64,000 nucleotides of DNA, taken from NCBI RefSeq assembly GCF_003416895.1, contig NZ_QVIO01000001.1, forward strand, positions 1,736,001-1,800,000, read 5' to 3'. The notes under the pieces were generated by a model. That model was not told the DNA's origin and did not search any database. It worked only from the letters and a program-made list of their open reading frames with translations. Made by a program: the position numbers and the translations under genes. The DNA comes from Duganella sp. BJB476 (GTDB taxonomy: Bacteria; Pseudomonadota; Gammaproteobacteria; Burkholderiales; Burkholderiaceae_D). This document shows, one piece after another, positions 18,543-27,935 of this stretch; positions within the stretch are counted from its first letter, which is position 1, and each line of letters starts with the position of its first letter.

Positions 18543-18893
18543 TCAGGACAGGACGGGCGGCGCTCGCGATCGGAAGCCGCAGACGGTACGCCGGCAATCG
18601 AGCGGCGCAGGCGTGTGGGTGACGGCTACCGAAGTATTGGCAGCCAGCGGGAAGGAATGGAAATGCGTATCGGCGGCCGAGGCGATCTGCGCGAACGCCA
18701 GGCATTGCGCGCAATTGTGATCCAGCCCCAGCTTGGTGATACTGCTGCTGGCATCTTCGTCCTGCTGCGCGGCGGCCTGCACCACGCCGGTCGCGGCCGA
18801 AGCGTGCGACAGCGCGTGCGAGTACCCCATCTGCTGGGAGAACACCAGCAGAAGCGACAGCAGCACATAAAAGAAGTTGCGGCGTATGTTCAC
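18543..18893 (-). CDS. Small exported CxxC protein, DUF2946-like
   Basis: A 116-residue protein starting with GTG at 18893; I found no upstream ATG in frame. It has a hydrophobic N-terminal segment (NFFYVLLSLLLVFSQQ), then a His-containing region (SHALSH) and a C61-A-Q-C64 motif in LDHNCAQCLAFAQ. A His pair (THFHSFP) lies further on. This resembles DUF2946 proteins, which often sit beside metal-linked TonB receptors or transporters. It is the first gene of the zinc-type operon, so a periplasmic or membrane metal-handling role is plausible. Another small CxxC protein of the same kind is at 36551-36907. Confidence 0.6.
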   Translation of the reverse strand: MNIRRNFFYVLLSLLLVFSQQMGYSHALSHASAATGVVQAAAQQDEDASSSITKLGLDHNCAQCLAFAQIASAADTHFHSFPLAANTSVAVTHTPAPLDCRRTVCGFRSRAPPVLS

Positions 18894-18948
18894 AAAATAC
18901 CAACTATCGATACATCAGTGCCGGTATTGTAATGCGAGCCACCGGTTT

Positions 18949-19569
18949 TCAGCGACCTTTTTGTTTTTCGAGGAATTGGTGCACTTTGGCGGCCGCCAGT
19001 TTGTTGATCGCCACCAGCAAGCCCGGATCGACGCCGGCGATGCCGTAAGTCGAACCGATGTGCTTGCCGATATGGATCAGCACCTCGGCCGCCACTTCCG
19101 CATCGGACTCGGCCCGGTGGGCCGCGCTCTTGAAGCGGATGCCCAGCTCGCCGGACAGATTGCCCAGCTTGTAGCTCGACAATTTGGGAAACACGCGGCG
19201 CGACAATTTCAGCGAACACACCAGCGATTGATAGCCGGGCGTCAGGCCCAGCCGGGCCGCTTCGGCGCGCAGGAATTTATCGTCGAAGCTGGCGTTGTGG
19301 GCGGACAGCGCGTCGCTGCCGATAAAGTCCAGCAGCTCCGGCACCACCTGCGACACCGGCGGCGCGCCGTCGACCATGGCCTGCGTGATGCCGGTCAGGC
19401 CGGTGATGAAGGACGGTATCCGCACATTGCAGTTAATCAGCGACACATAGCGGTCGACCACCTTGCCGCCGACGATGCGCAACGCCGCCACCTCGGTGAT
19501 GCGGTCGCCCATGTCGGGCGACAGGCCGGTGGTCTCGAAGTCGAGCATGACGATGGGTTGGTCGAGCAT
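18949..19569 (-). CDS. 3'-5' exonuclease, DnaQ-like DEDDh family
   Basis: A 206-residue exonuclease. The DEDDh residues are visible: ExoI Asp/Glu in MLDFETTGLSP (residues 8-15), ExoII Asp in SAHNASFDDKFL, and the ExoIII His-Asp in AAHRAESDAEVAAEV. It resembles the epsilon proofreading domain and RNase T-like stand-alone enzymes, and lacks a UvrC or polymerase domain. It is encoded 15 bp downstream of the Hsp70-like gene on the same strand and is probably co-transcribed. Substrate (DNA or RNA) cannot be told from the sequence. Confidence 0.9.
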   Translation of the reverse strand: MLDQPIVMLDFETTGLSPDMGDRITEVAALRIVGGKVVDRYVSLINCNVRIPSFITGLTGITQAMVDGAPPVSQVVPELLDFIGSDALSAHNASFDDKFLRAEAARLGLTPGYQSLVCSLKLSRRVFPKLSSYKLGNLSGELGIRFKSAAHRAESDAEVAAEVLIHIGKHIGSTYGIAGVDPGLLVAINKLAAAKVHQFLEKQKGR

Positions 19570-19584
19570 GGTGTTCCTTTTAAA

Positions 19585-20835
19585 TTAGCCGAACTTGCGC
19601 ACGGCATCCAGCGCCAAGCCGGCGCCGATACTACCGAACAGGTCGCCTTCGACCTTGCGCGCCGACGGCACCAGCGCGCCGATGCGCTCGCGCAGCATGC
19701 GCACGCCGCTGGAGCCGCCGGTGAAGAATACCGTATCGACATCGGCAGGCGCCACACCGGCGTCGCGCAGCAGGCTCAGCACGGTGTTCTCGACCGAGCC
19801 GACCAGGTGGCCGATGGCGTCGTCGAACTGCGCGCGGTCCAGCTCCAGGGTCACCGGCGGCGACAGGCGGTCCAGCTCCAGCTGCACCTTGGCGGCGTCG
19901 GACAGGGCGATCTTGCCCTCCTCCGCCTTCATCGCCAGCCAGTGGCCGGCGCGCTGGTCGATCAGCTTTTGCAGGCGGCCCAGCTTTTCCTGCTCGGCCG
20001 AATCGCGCAGCAGGTCGGACAGCTGGGTCCACATTTTCTTGGTGTACGCCTGGTTGATGGTGTGCCAGGTCGCCAGGTTGAAGAAGTAACTGGACGGCAC
20101 TTCGCTGTTGTTGCGCAGGCGGCTGCCGTAGCCCAGCAGCGGCATCACGGACGACAGGCTCAGGTATTTATCGAAATCGGTACCGCCGATGTGCACGCCG
20201 CCATTGGCCAGGATGTCGTCGCGGCGCTCGGTCTTGGTGGCGCGCTCGGGCGACAGGCGTACCAGCGAAAAGTCCGAGGTACCGCCGCCGATGTCGGCGA
20301 TCAGCACCAACTCTTCACGGGTGATCTGCGACTCGTAATCGAACGCGGCGGCGATCGGCTCGAACTGGAAGGCGATGTCCTTGAAGCCGACGGAACGGGC
20401 CACCTCGGCTAGGGTATCCTCGGCCAGCTGGTCGTTTTCCTTGCTGTCGTCGATGAAATGGACAGGACGGCCGAACACGGCCGACGTGAACTGGCGCCCG
20501 GCCGACTGCTCGGCGCGGCGTTTCACTTCGCCGATGAATTGCGCCAGGAGCGAACGGAACGGCAGCGCGCGGCCACCCACCTCGGTCTGACCGTCGATCA
20601 GACTGGTCCCGAGCAAACTCTTCATGGAGCGCATCAGGCGCCCCTCGTAGCCGGCAAGATATTCGGCCAGCGCTGCACGTCCGAAGGTAACTTCTTCGTC
20701 CTCGGCGTTGAAGAAAACCACCGACGGCAAGGTGGTCTTGCCGTCTTCCAGTCCCAACATCACCGGGTGTCCGGGACGCACCCAGCCCACCGTGGAATTT
20801 GACGTGCCAAAATCGACGCCGCAAGCAATGGCCAT
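19585..20835 (-). CDS. Hsp70 family protein, YegD-like
   Basis: A 416-residue actin-fold ATPase. The phosphate 1 motif is CGVDFGTSNSTVGW at the N-terminus, phosphate 2 is IADIGGGTSDFSLV, and the adenosine motif is FFTGGSSGVRMLRE. It stops after the nucleotide-binding domain, with no DnaK-type substrate-binding domain, and is a little shorter than E. coli YegD. The client is unknown. It is divergent from the LacI regulator and upstream of the exonuclease gene. Confidence 0.9.
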   Translation of the reverse strand: MAIACGVDFGTSNSTVGWVRPGHPVMLGLEDGKTTLPSVVFFNAEDEEVTFGRAALAEYLAGYEGRLMRSMKSLLGTSLIDGQTEVGGRALPFRSLLAQFIGEVKRRAEQSAGRQFTSAVFGRPVHFIDDSKENDQLAEDTLAEVARSVGFKDIAFQFEPIAAAFDYESQITREELVLIADIGGGTSDFSLVRLSPERATKTERRDDILANGGVHIGGTDFDKYLSLSSVMPLLGYGSRLRNNSEVPSSYFFNLATWHTINQAYTKKMWTQLSDLLRDSAEQEKLGRLQKLIDQRAGHWLAMKAEEGKIALSDAAKVQLELDRLSPPVTLELDRAQFDDAIGHLVGSVENTVLSLLRDAGVAPADVDTVFFTGGSSGVRMLRERIGALVPSARKVEGDLFGSIGAGLALDAVRKFG

Positions 20836-20979
20836 GTCGACCCTTCACGTGAATAAAGGGGCGTTATCTTATCAGAAAACCCCGTCTTTCAGGAAAAATT
20901 GCAGCGGGACCACACCCGACCAAATATTTCTTGAAAGAAAATCGATTATTATTGCTATCGAGTAAGATTTTGATTATGC

Positions 20980-20994
20980 TCGTTTAACTAACGA
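20980..20994. promoter_or_regulatory. Short inverted repeat in the YegD-lacI intergenic region (possible operator)
   Basis: TCGTT and AACGA are separated by 5 nt at 20980-20994, 33 bp upstream of the LacI-type gene in an AT-rich 190-bp divergent region. LacI proteins often repress themselves through such palindromes. The arms are short, so this is only a candidate. Confidence 0.25.
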
Positions 20995-21027
20995 AGATGC
21001 AAGCAGCACCACGCACGTAACGAGACG

Positions 21028-22161
21028 ATGACCAAATCCAAGCCGACAATCGAAGTCTGCGCGACTGAACACAAAGCCAGCATTGCCCGTGAAGCCCGCC
21101 GCGTCACCTCGTATGACGTGGCGCTGGTGGCGGGCGTGTCGCAATCGGCGGTATCGCGCTGCTTCAAGCCCGGCGCCAGCGTGTCCAAGTCCACCCATGC
21201 GCGGGTGATGAAGGCCGCCGCGCTGCTGGACTACATCCCCAACGCCGCCGCGCGCAGCCTGATCACGCGCCGCTCCAACATGGTGGCGGTGCTGATCACC
21301 AACCAGGCCAACCTCTACTACCCGGAACTGCTGGCCGAACTGAGCCAGCAACTGACCACGCTGGGCAAGCGCGTGCTGCTGTTCCCGCTGGCGCGCGAGT
21401 CCGATGTCGACCGCGTGCTGGCCGATGTCTGGCAATTCCAGGTCGACGGCGTGATCGCCGCCGCCCGCCTGTCCGATGAACACCTGGCCGAATTCGAACG
21501 CCGCCACATGCCGCTGGTGCTGTTCAACCGCACGCAGCGCGACCAGTCGGTCAACACCGTCACCTGCGACCACCTGGAAGCGGGCCGCATGCTGGTCTCG
21601 CGGCTGGCTGCCGCCGGTCACCGCCGTTTCGGCATCATCGGCGGCACCGCCGATTCCAGCGTCGCCAGCGAGCGCCACCGTGGCGCCTGCGAACGGCTGG
21701 CCGAACTGGGCCTGCCGCCGCCGGTCGTGGTGCCGGGCGAGTACGATTACAAGAGCGGCGCCGCCGGCCTGAAAGCGCTGATCGCGCAAATGGGCGGCGT
21801 GCCCGACGCCATCATCTGCGGCAGCGACGTCATGGCCATCGGCTGCCTCGACTGCGCCCGCCACGAGCTGGGCATCGACGTGCCGGGCCAGTTGTCGGTG
21901 GCCGGCTTCGACGCGGTCGAGCCGTCCAACTGGCTGAGCTACAACCTGACCACGCTGCGCCAGCCCATGCCCAAGATGGCCAGCGCGGCCGCCAGCCTGC
22001 TGTGCGCCGTCATCGACAGCCGCGAATCCCAGGTCGAACGGCGCGTGTTCAGCGCCCAGTTCATCGAAGGCGCCACCGCGCGCCTGCGCCCCAAGCCAGC
22101 CGCGCCGTCCGCGACGCCGGCGCCCGCCACCGGCATCCGCGTGCCGGCCGCTATAATGTAG
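21028..22161 (+). CDS. LacI family transcriptional regulator
   Basis: A 377-residue regulator. About 25 residues precede the LacI helix-turn-helix, VTSYDVALVAGVSQSAVSRC (residues about 29-48); the hinge ends YIPNAAARSLITRR. A periplasmic-binding-protein-like sensor domain follows (NMVAVLITNQANLYYPELLA, FGIIGGTADS, DAIICGSDVMAIGCLD, LSVAGFDAVEPSNWLSY). The C-terminus is a Pro/Ala-rich tail. The effector is presumably a sugar or related small molecule, but no sugar genes are nearby. The next gene is a helicase starting 4 bp after this stop, which is unusual company. Confidence 0.92.
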   Translation: MTKSKPTIEVCATEHKASIAREARRVTSYDVALVAGVSQSAVSRCFKPGASVSKSTHARVMKAAALLDYIPNAAARSLITRRSNMVAVLITNQANLYYPELLAELSQQLTTLGKRVLLFPLARESDVDRVLADVWQFQVDGVIAAARLSDEHLAEFERRHMPLVLFNRTQRDQSVNTVTCDHLEAGRMLVSRLAAAGHRRFGIIGGTADSSVASERHRGACERLAELGLPPPVVVPGEYDYKSGAAGLKALIAQMGGVPDAIICGSDVMAIGCLDCARHELGIDVPGQLSVAGFDAVEPSNWLSYNLTTLRQPMPKMASAAASLLCAVIDSRESQVERRVFSAQFIEGATARLRPKPAAPSATPAPATGIRVPAAIM

Positions 22162-22164
22162 CGC

Positions 22165-24339
22165 ATGACCGATGCAAATCCTCCCCGCTTCACCCCGCAA
22201 GGCCTGATCCCGACTCCCGAGCAGACCGCCATTCAGCTGGCGCAGCACAAGGTGGTGCTGGTGGACGCCAACGCCGGCGCCGCCAAGACCACCACGCTGG
22301 CGATCCGCATCGGCGAGGCGCTGGCGCGCAAGCTGGCGCCGGAACAGATCCTGGCGCTGACCTTCACGCCGGAAGCGCGCGACGTCATGCGCCAGCGCCT
22401 GCTCGACGTCGGCGTGCCGCATGCGCTGGCCAGCCGGGTCGCCGTGCTGACCTTCGAGGATTTCGCCGGCCTGCAACTGGACCGCATCGACGGCGACTAC
22501 CTGCGCCAGTGCGCCGAGGCGCGCCAGCTGAAGGACTACGCGCTGGCCGCGATCGACCGCGTCAGCGAACGCTATGCCGGCCGCCTGGACGGCCTGAACC
22601 TGCAAACCCACAGCATCGCGCTGGCCCAGTTCCTCGACGTGCAGCTGCAACTGAAGGCGACGATGGCGCTGGCCGCCGACGTCGAATACATGGGCACCGA
22701 GGAAATCGCCGAGTTGATGGGCGTGCCGATGACCGACTACGTGACCACGGTGGAATACGAAACGCTGCGCCTGGACGGCGGCGCCGGCGCGGTGTTCCGC
22801 GGCCCGTTCGACGCCACCTACGACCTGGCCAGCAACCTGCAAGGGGGGGCGCGCCTGGCCGAGCACTTCCCCGACTACCGGCTGGTGCTGTGCGACGAGC
22901 TGCACGACCTGAACGAAGCGGCCTTCCTGATCCTCGACGCGCTGATCGCCAAGCCGCAATGCTTCTTCGTCGGCGCCGGCGACAAGGACCAGGTGATCCA
23001 CGCCAAACTGGGCGCCAGCGACGAGTACCTGAACCGCCGCTTCGCCCAGAACTACCCGAAGCTGGTGCGCTACCCGCTGACCTACAGCTACCGCCACGGC
23101 CCGCACCTGGCCTACGCGATGGCCGAGTTCAAGCAAAAGGCGGTGGAGTCCAGCCTGCCGCTGCACACGCAGATCCGCCACGCGCACTACGACAACAGCG
23201 CCGGCTGCGCGCAGCAGGCCGTCGCCGCGATCCAGCAATGGAAGGCGGACGGCCATCCGCTCGACGGCTGCGCCATCCTGATACGCGACCGCCATCAATC
23301 GATGGCCATCGAGAACGCCCTGATCGAAGCCGACATCGACTACCGCACGCCTGCCATGGCCGGCTATCTGCAGCGCGACGAAATCCTGTTCCTGCGCGGC
23401 CTGCTGGCGATCGCGCTCAAGGACTTCGGCGCCGTCAAGACGGAACAGGTGCGCACCGCCATCGTCGACGCCATGACCGCGTTCAGCGAAATGCGCTTCT
23501 CGGCGCGCCGCATGGACAACTTCAAGGCGCAGATCATCAAGGACCCGGCCCTGCTGGGCGAATTGTTCCTGATCGAAGACGAGCGGCGCGACGGCGATGA
23601 GCCGAACTACCGCGACGTCGCCAGCCAGGCCACCAAGAAGGCCGTCATCGACACCATCGCCTGGCTGTCCGGGGTCGACCCGGCCACGCCGGCGGCGGCG
23701 GTGCTGGCGGAAGTGTGCGAGCGCGTCAAGCTGGTGGCGACCGCGCGCCGCATCTTCGTGCGGCCCTACGAAGCGGGCGTGGTCAACAAATCCGTGGCCG
23801 GCCTGCTGGAATCGGCGGCCGCCTCCGGCCACACGCTGGCCGAGTTCTGGGCCGCGCTCAACGCCCGCGAAGCCTTCGTGCGCCGCAAGCGCGAACGCAA
23901 GGCGGTGCTGATCGAATGCGTGGCCAACGCCAAGGGCAAGGAATTCGACCACGTGATCCTGCCCTTCCTGCAAGCGGACGAATTCCCGCATCCGACGCAG
24001 CCCAAGGCCGAGGAGGAAAACCTGTTCTACGTCGGCGCCACCCGCGCCCGCGCACGCCTGACGCTGCTCTCGCCCACCGACGCGGCGCTGCGCAGCGGCT
24101 TCATCGCGCAAATGCGCCTGCCGAAATCGGCCGCCGCAGCCGACGCCGCCATCGCCCGCAACCAGGCCACAGCCGCGGCTTCGGTCTCGGCGCCGCCGGC
24201 GCGCCAGTACCTTACCGCCACCTACCACGAGAAGGACCAGGTCAAGGCGCTGGGCGCGCAATTCGACATCACCCGCCGCGCCTGGTTTGTCGAAGCGGGC
24301 AAGGATCTGGCCCCGTTTGCACCTTGGATAAAAAAATAA
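22165..24339 (+). CDS. UvrD-like superfamily I helicase with C-terminal DUF5710 domain
   Basis: A 724-residue protein. The Walker A motif is variant: DANAGAAKTTT (Lys41). Motif Ia is LALTFTPEARDVM, Walker B is VLCDELHDLNEA (Asp244-Glu245), and the late helicase motif is NLFYVGATRARARLTLL. The last 45 residues (QYLTATYHEKDQVKALGAQF onward) match DUF5710, a small domain often fused to DNA-processing or mobile-element proteins. The family unwinds DNA 3'-5' using ATP. No nuclease domain is visible. It starts 4 bp after the LacI gene. A TATAAT at 22152-22157 lies just 7 nt before the ATG, so a leaderless transcript is also possible. Confidence 0.85.
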   Translation: MTDANPPRFTPQGLIPTPEQTAIQLAQHKVVLVDANAGAAKTTTLAIRIGEALARKLAPEQILALTFTPEARDVMRQRLLDVGVPHALASRVAVLTFEDFAGLQLDRIDGDYLRQCAEARQLKDYALAAIDRVSERYAGRLDGLNLQTHSIALAQFLDVQLQLKATMALAADVEYMGTEEIAELMGVPMTDYVTTVEYETLRLDGGAGAVFRGPFDATYDLASNLQGGARLAEHFPDYRLVLCDELHDLNEAAFLILDALIAKPQCFFVGAGDKDQVIHAKLGASDEYLNRRFAQNYPKLVRYPLTYSYRHGPHLAYAMAEFKQKAVESSLPLHTQIRHAHYDNSAGCAQQAVAAIQQWKADGHPLDGCAILIRDRHQSMAIENALIEADIDYRTPAMAGYLQRDEILFLRGLLAIALKDFGAVKTEQVRTAIVDAMTAFSEMRFSARRMDNFKAQIIKDPALLGELFLIEDERRDGDEPNYRDVASQATKKAVIDTIAWLSGVDPATPAAAVLAEVCERVKLVATARRIFVRPYEAGVVNKSVAGLLESAAASGHTLAEFWAALNAREAFVRRKRERKAVLIECVANAKGKEFDHVILPFLQADEFPHPTQPKAEEENLFYVGATRARARLTLLSPTDAALRSGFIAQMRLPKSAAAADAAIARNQATAAASVSAPPARQYLTATYHEKDQVKALGAQFDITRRAWFVEAGKDLAPFAPWIKK

Positions 24340-24373
24340 TGCAGTATGTTAATTCTTCTGAGGGAAACCCTTA

Positions 24374-24379
24374 TATAAT
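24374..24379 (+). promoter_or_regulatory. -10 element of the Pal-like lipoprotein gene
   Basis: A perfect TATAAT at 24374-24379 lies 68 bp upstream of the start codon, in an AT-rich break between two GC-rich genes. A weak -35 may be TTAATT near 24349-24354, though the spacing (19) is long. A sigma-70 promoter is likely here for an abundant envelope protein. Confidence 0.55.
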
Positions 24380-24447
24380 GTCGCTCGCGGCTGGTGTCCA
24401 AGCCTCACACCCCATGCATGTCCAAAAACCAATTCGGGAGCATTTCC

Positions 24448-24972
24448 ATGAAAGCACAACAAAAATTCTTGCTGGCATCCTGCGCACTGGCTGTTCTGAG
24501 CGCTTGCAGCACCCCAGCCCCAGTCGTCGCCCCGGCACCGGCTGAGCCAGTCAAAGTGGCGCCGGCGCCAGCACCGGCTCCAGCAGTGACCAAGCCAGTC
24601 GCCGTGTCCCTGCCAGCCTACCTGGACCCAAACAGCTCGATCTACAAGAACCGCAGCGTTTTCTTCGACTTCGACAAGTACACCGTCAAGCCTGAATTCA
24701 ACGCCCTGGTTGCCGATCACGGCAAATTCCTGTCGTCCAATCCTAACGTCTCGATCAAAGTCGAAGGCAACACCGATGAACGCGGCGGCGCCGAATACAA
24801 CCTGGCCCTGGGCCAGAAGCGCGCTCAAGCCGTGATCACCGCCCTGAAAGTACAAGGCGTGAAAGACGGCCAGATGGAAGCCATCAGCTACGGCAAAGAA
24901 AAAGCCACCGGCAGCGACGACGCAGCCCGCGCACAGAACCGTCGCGCAGACATCGTCTACCCAAGCAAGTAA
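24448..24972 (+). CDS. OmpA family lipoprotein (Pal-like)
   Basis: I start at the ATG at 24448 because GGGAG lies upstream and a lipoprotein signal follows directly (FLLASCALAVLSACS, lipobox LSAC). The mature part begins with a Pro/Ala/Val-rich linker, then an OmpA peptidoglycan-binding domain: VFFDFDKYTVKPEFN, IKVEGNTDERGGAEYNLALG, KRAQAVITALK, and ARAQNRRADIVY at the end. The DER and NxxLxxxRA signatures for diaminopimelate binding are present. At 174 residues it matches Pal size, but the tol genes are not nearby. It should tether the outer membrane to peptidoglycan. A terminator follows. Confidence 0.9.
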   Translation: MKAQQKFLLASCALAVLSACSTPAPVVAPAPAEPVKVAPAPAPAPAVTKPVAVSLPAYLDPNSSIYKNRSVFFDFDKYTVKPEFNALVADHGKFLSSNPNVSIKVEGNTDERGGAEYNLALGQKRAQAVITALKVQGVKDGQMEAISYGKEKATGSDDAARAQNRRADIVYPSK

Positions 24973-24983
24973 TCGCTCCTCAA

Positions 24984-25010
24984 ACGCCCGGCCGCAAGCC
25001 GGGCGTTTTT
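24984..25010 (+). terminator. Rho-independent terminator after the Pal-like gene
   Basis: A 9-bp perfect stem (ACGCCCGGC with GCCGGGCGT) has a 5-nt loop and a run of five T. It ends 38 bp after the lipoprotein stop codon and 22 bp before the ClC start. Confidence 0.9.
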
Positions 25011-25032
25011 CATTGGGCATCGGGTTTTACAT

Positions 25033-26358
25033 ATGCAGTCCAAACACAATATCCGCCGGGCCTTCCGCAAGGAATTCAGCGACTGGCGCGTCTGGGGTTC
25101 ACGCAGCCTCGTGGTCGCGTTCGCCGCTGCGGCCGGTCTGGTGGTGGTCGGTTTTACCTGGCTGTCCGAGCATGCCTTCGACCAGTTCCTCGCGCTGTGC
25201 GGCCACTACTGGTGGGCACCCCTGCTATGGACGCCGTTGGCAACCGCCGCCATCGTCTGGCTGACGCGGCGCTACGCAGCCGGCGCCGGCGGCTCCGGCA
25301 TCCCGCAGGTGATGGCCGCGCTGGAACCGGCCGTCGCCCCCAAACAGCTGGGATTTTTTGTCTCGCTGCGGCTGAGCGCGGCCAAGGTGGCGCTGACGGC
25401 GGCCGGCTTCCTGGCCGGACTATCGCTGGGCCGTGAAGGTCCGTCGGTGCAAGTGGCTGCCGGCGTCATGCTGGCGGCGCGCCGCTGGCTGCCCGAGCGC
25501 AGCGCCGTCACCGCACATGGCCTGCTGGTGGCCGGCGGCGCGGCCGGCATCGCCGCCGCCTTCAACACGCCGCTGGCCGGTGTCATGTTCGCCATCGAAG
25601 AACTGTCGCGCACGCCCGAACAGCGCAGCAGCGGACTGCTGATGGCGGCCATCGTGCTGGCCGGGTTGATGGCGGTCTCCGTCAACGGCAACGCCACTTA
25701 CTTCGGCATCATCCATGCTGCGGGCATCGACCTGTCGCTGGTGCTGCCCGGCTTGCTTGTGACGCTGTTGAGCGGCCTGGCGGGCGGCCTGTTCTCGCGC
25801 CTGCTGCTGGCCTCGTTGAGCGGCAGCTCGCGGGATTGGTTCAGCCGGGTGCGGCTGCGCCGGCCAGTGCTGTTTGCCGCCGCTTGCGGCCTGGCGGTGG
25901 CGGGCATCGGCCTGCTGTCCGGCGGCGCCGTGTTCGGCAGCGGCTACAGCCATACGCGCGACATGCTGGCCGGCTCCGACCACTCGCCCGCGATTTTCTT
26001 CTTTTTCAAATTCATCGCCACCTGGCTGACGGCCTGGTCCGGCGCGCCGGCCGGCATCTTCGCGCCGTCGCTGGCGATCGGCGCGGCCTTGGGCAACGAT
26101 GTCGCGCAGTTGCTCAACTATCCGCAGGCGAGCGCGCTGATCGCGCTGGGCATGGTAGGCTTTCTTGCGGCAGCCACGCAAGCGCCGCTGACCTCCTTTA
26201 TCATCGTCATGGAAATGGTCGACGGTCATGCGATGGTGCTCAGTCTGATGGCTTGCGCGATGGTGGCGCGCACCATTTCTCACGTTTTAAGTCCACCGTT
26301 GTACGCGAACCTGGCCCAGGTGCAGATACAACGTTTGCCCCCGGCGCACTCTCCCTAA
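25033..26358 (+). CDS. ClC family chloride channel/antiporter
   Basis: A 441-residue polytopic membrane protein with the ClC selectivity sequences GSGIPQV (residues 87-93) and GREGPSV (133-139), the latter holding the gating glutamate Glu135. AGVMFAIEELSR keeps the internal glutamate typical of proton-coupled exchangers, and GAPAGIFAPSLAIGAALG is the third signature. These features favour a Cl-/H+ antiporter over a passive channel. There is no C-terminal CBS pair. The gene stands alone between a terminator and catalase. Confidence 0.93.
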   Translation: MQSKHNIRRAFRKEFSDWRVWGSRSLVVAFAAAAGLVVVGFTWLSEHAFDQFLALCGHYWWAPLLWTPLATAAIVWLTRRYAAGAGGSGIPQVMAALEPAVAPKQLGFFVSLRLSAAKVALTAAGFLAGLSLGREGPSVQVAAGVMLAARRWLPERSAVTAHGLLVAGGAAGIAAAFNTPLAGVMFAIEELSRTPEQRSSGLLMAAIVLAGLMAVSVNGNATYFGIIHAAGIDLSLVLPGLLVTLLSGLAGGLFSRLLLASLSGSSRDWFSRVRLRRPVLFAAACGLAVAGIGLLSGGAVFGSGYSHTRDMLAGSDHSPAIFFFFKFIATWLTAWSGAPAGIFAPSLAIGAALGNDVAQLLNYPQASALIALGMVGFLAAATQAPLTSFIIVMEMVDGHAMVLSLMACAMVARTISHVLSPPLYANLAQVQIQRLPPAHSP

Positions 26359-26434
26359 TGGGAGCTGTGCGAGCTGCCGTAGTTCGTTAAGCTGCAAGTT
26401 TCCATACACTCCCAACAACTGTTGAAGGAACCTC

Positions 26435-27874
26435 ATGAAGAACTTGACCACGGCAGCCGGCGCACCGGTCGTTGACAACCAGAACACCCAGACCGCCGGC
26501 CCGCACGGCCCGGTGTTGCTGCAAGACGTGTGGCACCTGGAAAAGCTGGCCCACTTCGCGCGCGAGGTGATCCCGGAACGCCGCATGCACGCCAAAGGCT
26601 CCGGCGCTTTCGGCACCTTCACCGTCACCCACGACATCAGCAAGTACACCCGCGCGGCGCTGTTCTCCGAGATCGGCAAGAAGACCGATATCTTCATGCG
26701 CTTCTCCACCGTGGCCGGCGAGCGCGGCGCCGCCGATGCGGAACGCGACATCCGCGGCTTCGCCGTCAAGTTCTACACCGAGCAAGGCAACTGGGACGTG
26801 GTCGGCAACAACACGCCGGTGTTCTTCTTCCGCGATCCGCTCAAGTTCCCGGACCTGAACCACGCCGTCAAGCGCGATCCCAAGACCAACCTGCGCAGCG
26901 CCGAAAACAACTGGGACTTCTGGACCTTGCTGCCGGAAGCCCTGCACCAGATCACCATCGTCATGAGCGACCGCGGCATCCCCAAGGGCTACCGCAACAT
27001 GCACGGCTTCGGCAGCCACACCTTCAGCTTCATCAGCCCGGCCAACGAGCGCTTCTGGGTCAAGTTCCACTTCGTCTGCCAGCAGGGCATCGCCAACTTC
27101 AGCGACGCCGACGCCACCGAGGTGGTGGGCCGCGACCGCGAAAGCTCGCAGCGCGACCTGTTCGACGCCATCGAACGCAAGGACTTCCCGCGCTGGAATC
27201 TGGCGGTGCAGATCATGCCGGAAGCCGAAGCATCCAAGGTGCCGTACAACCCGTTTGACCTGACCAAGATCTGGCCGCACAAGGACTACCCGCTGATCGA
27301 CGTCGGCGTGCTGGAACTGAACCGCAATCCTGAAAACTATTTCGCGGAGGTCGAGCAGTCGGCCTTCTCGCCGGCCAACGTGGTCCCGGGCGTCAGCTTC
27401 TCGCCGGACAAGATGCTGCAATCGCGCCTGTTCTCGTATGGCGACGCGGCCCGCTACCGCCTGGGCGTGAACCATCACGCGATTCCGGTCAACGCGCCGA
27501 AGTGCCCGTTCCACAGCTACCACCGCGACGGCGCCATGCGCACCGACGGCAATCACGGCGCCGCCGCCTCGTTTGAGCCGAACAGCCGCGGCGAATGGGT
27601 GCAACAGCCGCAGTTCGCCGAACCGCCGCTGTCGCTGGAAGGCGCGGCGGGCCATTGGGACCACCGCGTCGACACCGACTACTACTCGCAGCCAGGCAAT
27701 CTGTTCCGCCTGCTGACGGCCGAGAAGAAGCAGCTGCTGTTCGAGAACACGGCACGCGCCATCCACGGCGTATCGAAGCCGGTGCAGGAGCGTCACATCC
27801 ACCACTGCACCCAGGCCGATCCGGCCTACGGCGCCGGCGTGGCGGCGGCGATCGCCGCGCTTGAAAGCAAATAA
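26435..27874 (+). CDS. katA: Catalase, small-subunit monofunctional haem type
   Basis: A 479-residue clade 3-type catalase. Distal His52 (RRMHAKGSG), Asn125 ([10 protein letters not shown]) and proximal haem-ligand Tyr335 ([14 protein letters not shown]) are present at the spacing known from bovine catalase. RERVVH-type surroundings read [18 protein letters not shown] ([14 protein letters not shown]). It converts hydrogen peroxide to water and oxygen in the cytoplasm. A ribosome binding site (GAAGGAAC) precedes the ATG. I see no clear OxyR site in the 76-bp upstream gap. The symbol is used for the family; orthology to a specific katA is not tested. Confidence 0.95.
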   Translation: MKNLTTAAGAPVVDNQNTQTAGPHGPVLLQDVWHLEKLAHFAREVIPERRMHAKGSGAFGTFTVTHDISKYTRAALFSEIGKKTDIFMRFSTVAGERGAADAERDIRGFAVKFYTEQGNWDVVGNNTPVFFFRDPLKFPDLNHAVKRDPKTNLRSAENNWDFWTLLPEALHQITIVMSDRGIPKGYRNMHGFGSHTFSFISPANERFWVKFHFVCQQGIANFSDADATEVVGRDRESSQRDLFDAIERKDFPRWNLAVQIMPEAEASKVPYNPFDLTKIWPHKDYPLIDVGVLELNRNPENYFAEVEQSAFSPANVVPGVSFSPDKMLQSRLFSYGDAARYRLGVNHHAIPVNAPKCPFHSYHRDGAMRTDGNHGAAASFEPNSRGEWVQQPQFAEPPLSLEGAAGHWDHRVDTDYYSQPGNLFRLLTAEKKQLLFENTARAIHGVSKPVQERHIHHCTQADPAYGAGVAAAIAALESK

Positions 27875-27935
27875 AACAATCTTGCGGAAATAATAAACAT
27901 CGGTAAAATGGGGCACCTTGTCGCCTCGTTTTCCG

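Noticed and set aside
20974..24261. Minus-strand open frame of 1095 codons
   Set aside because: It is antisense to the LacI and helicase genes, made of His/Gln/Arg/Ala/Val-rich low-complexity sequence typical of a GC-rich shadow frame, with no domain.
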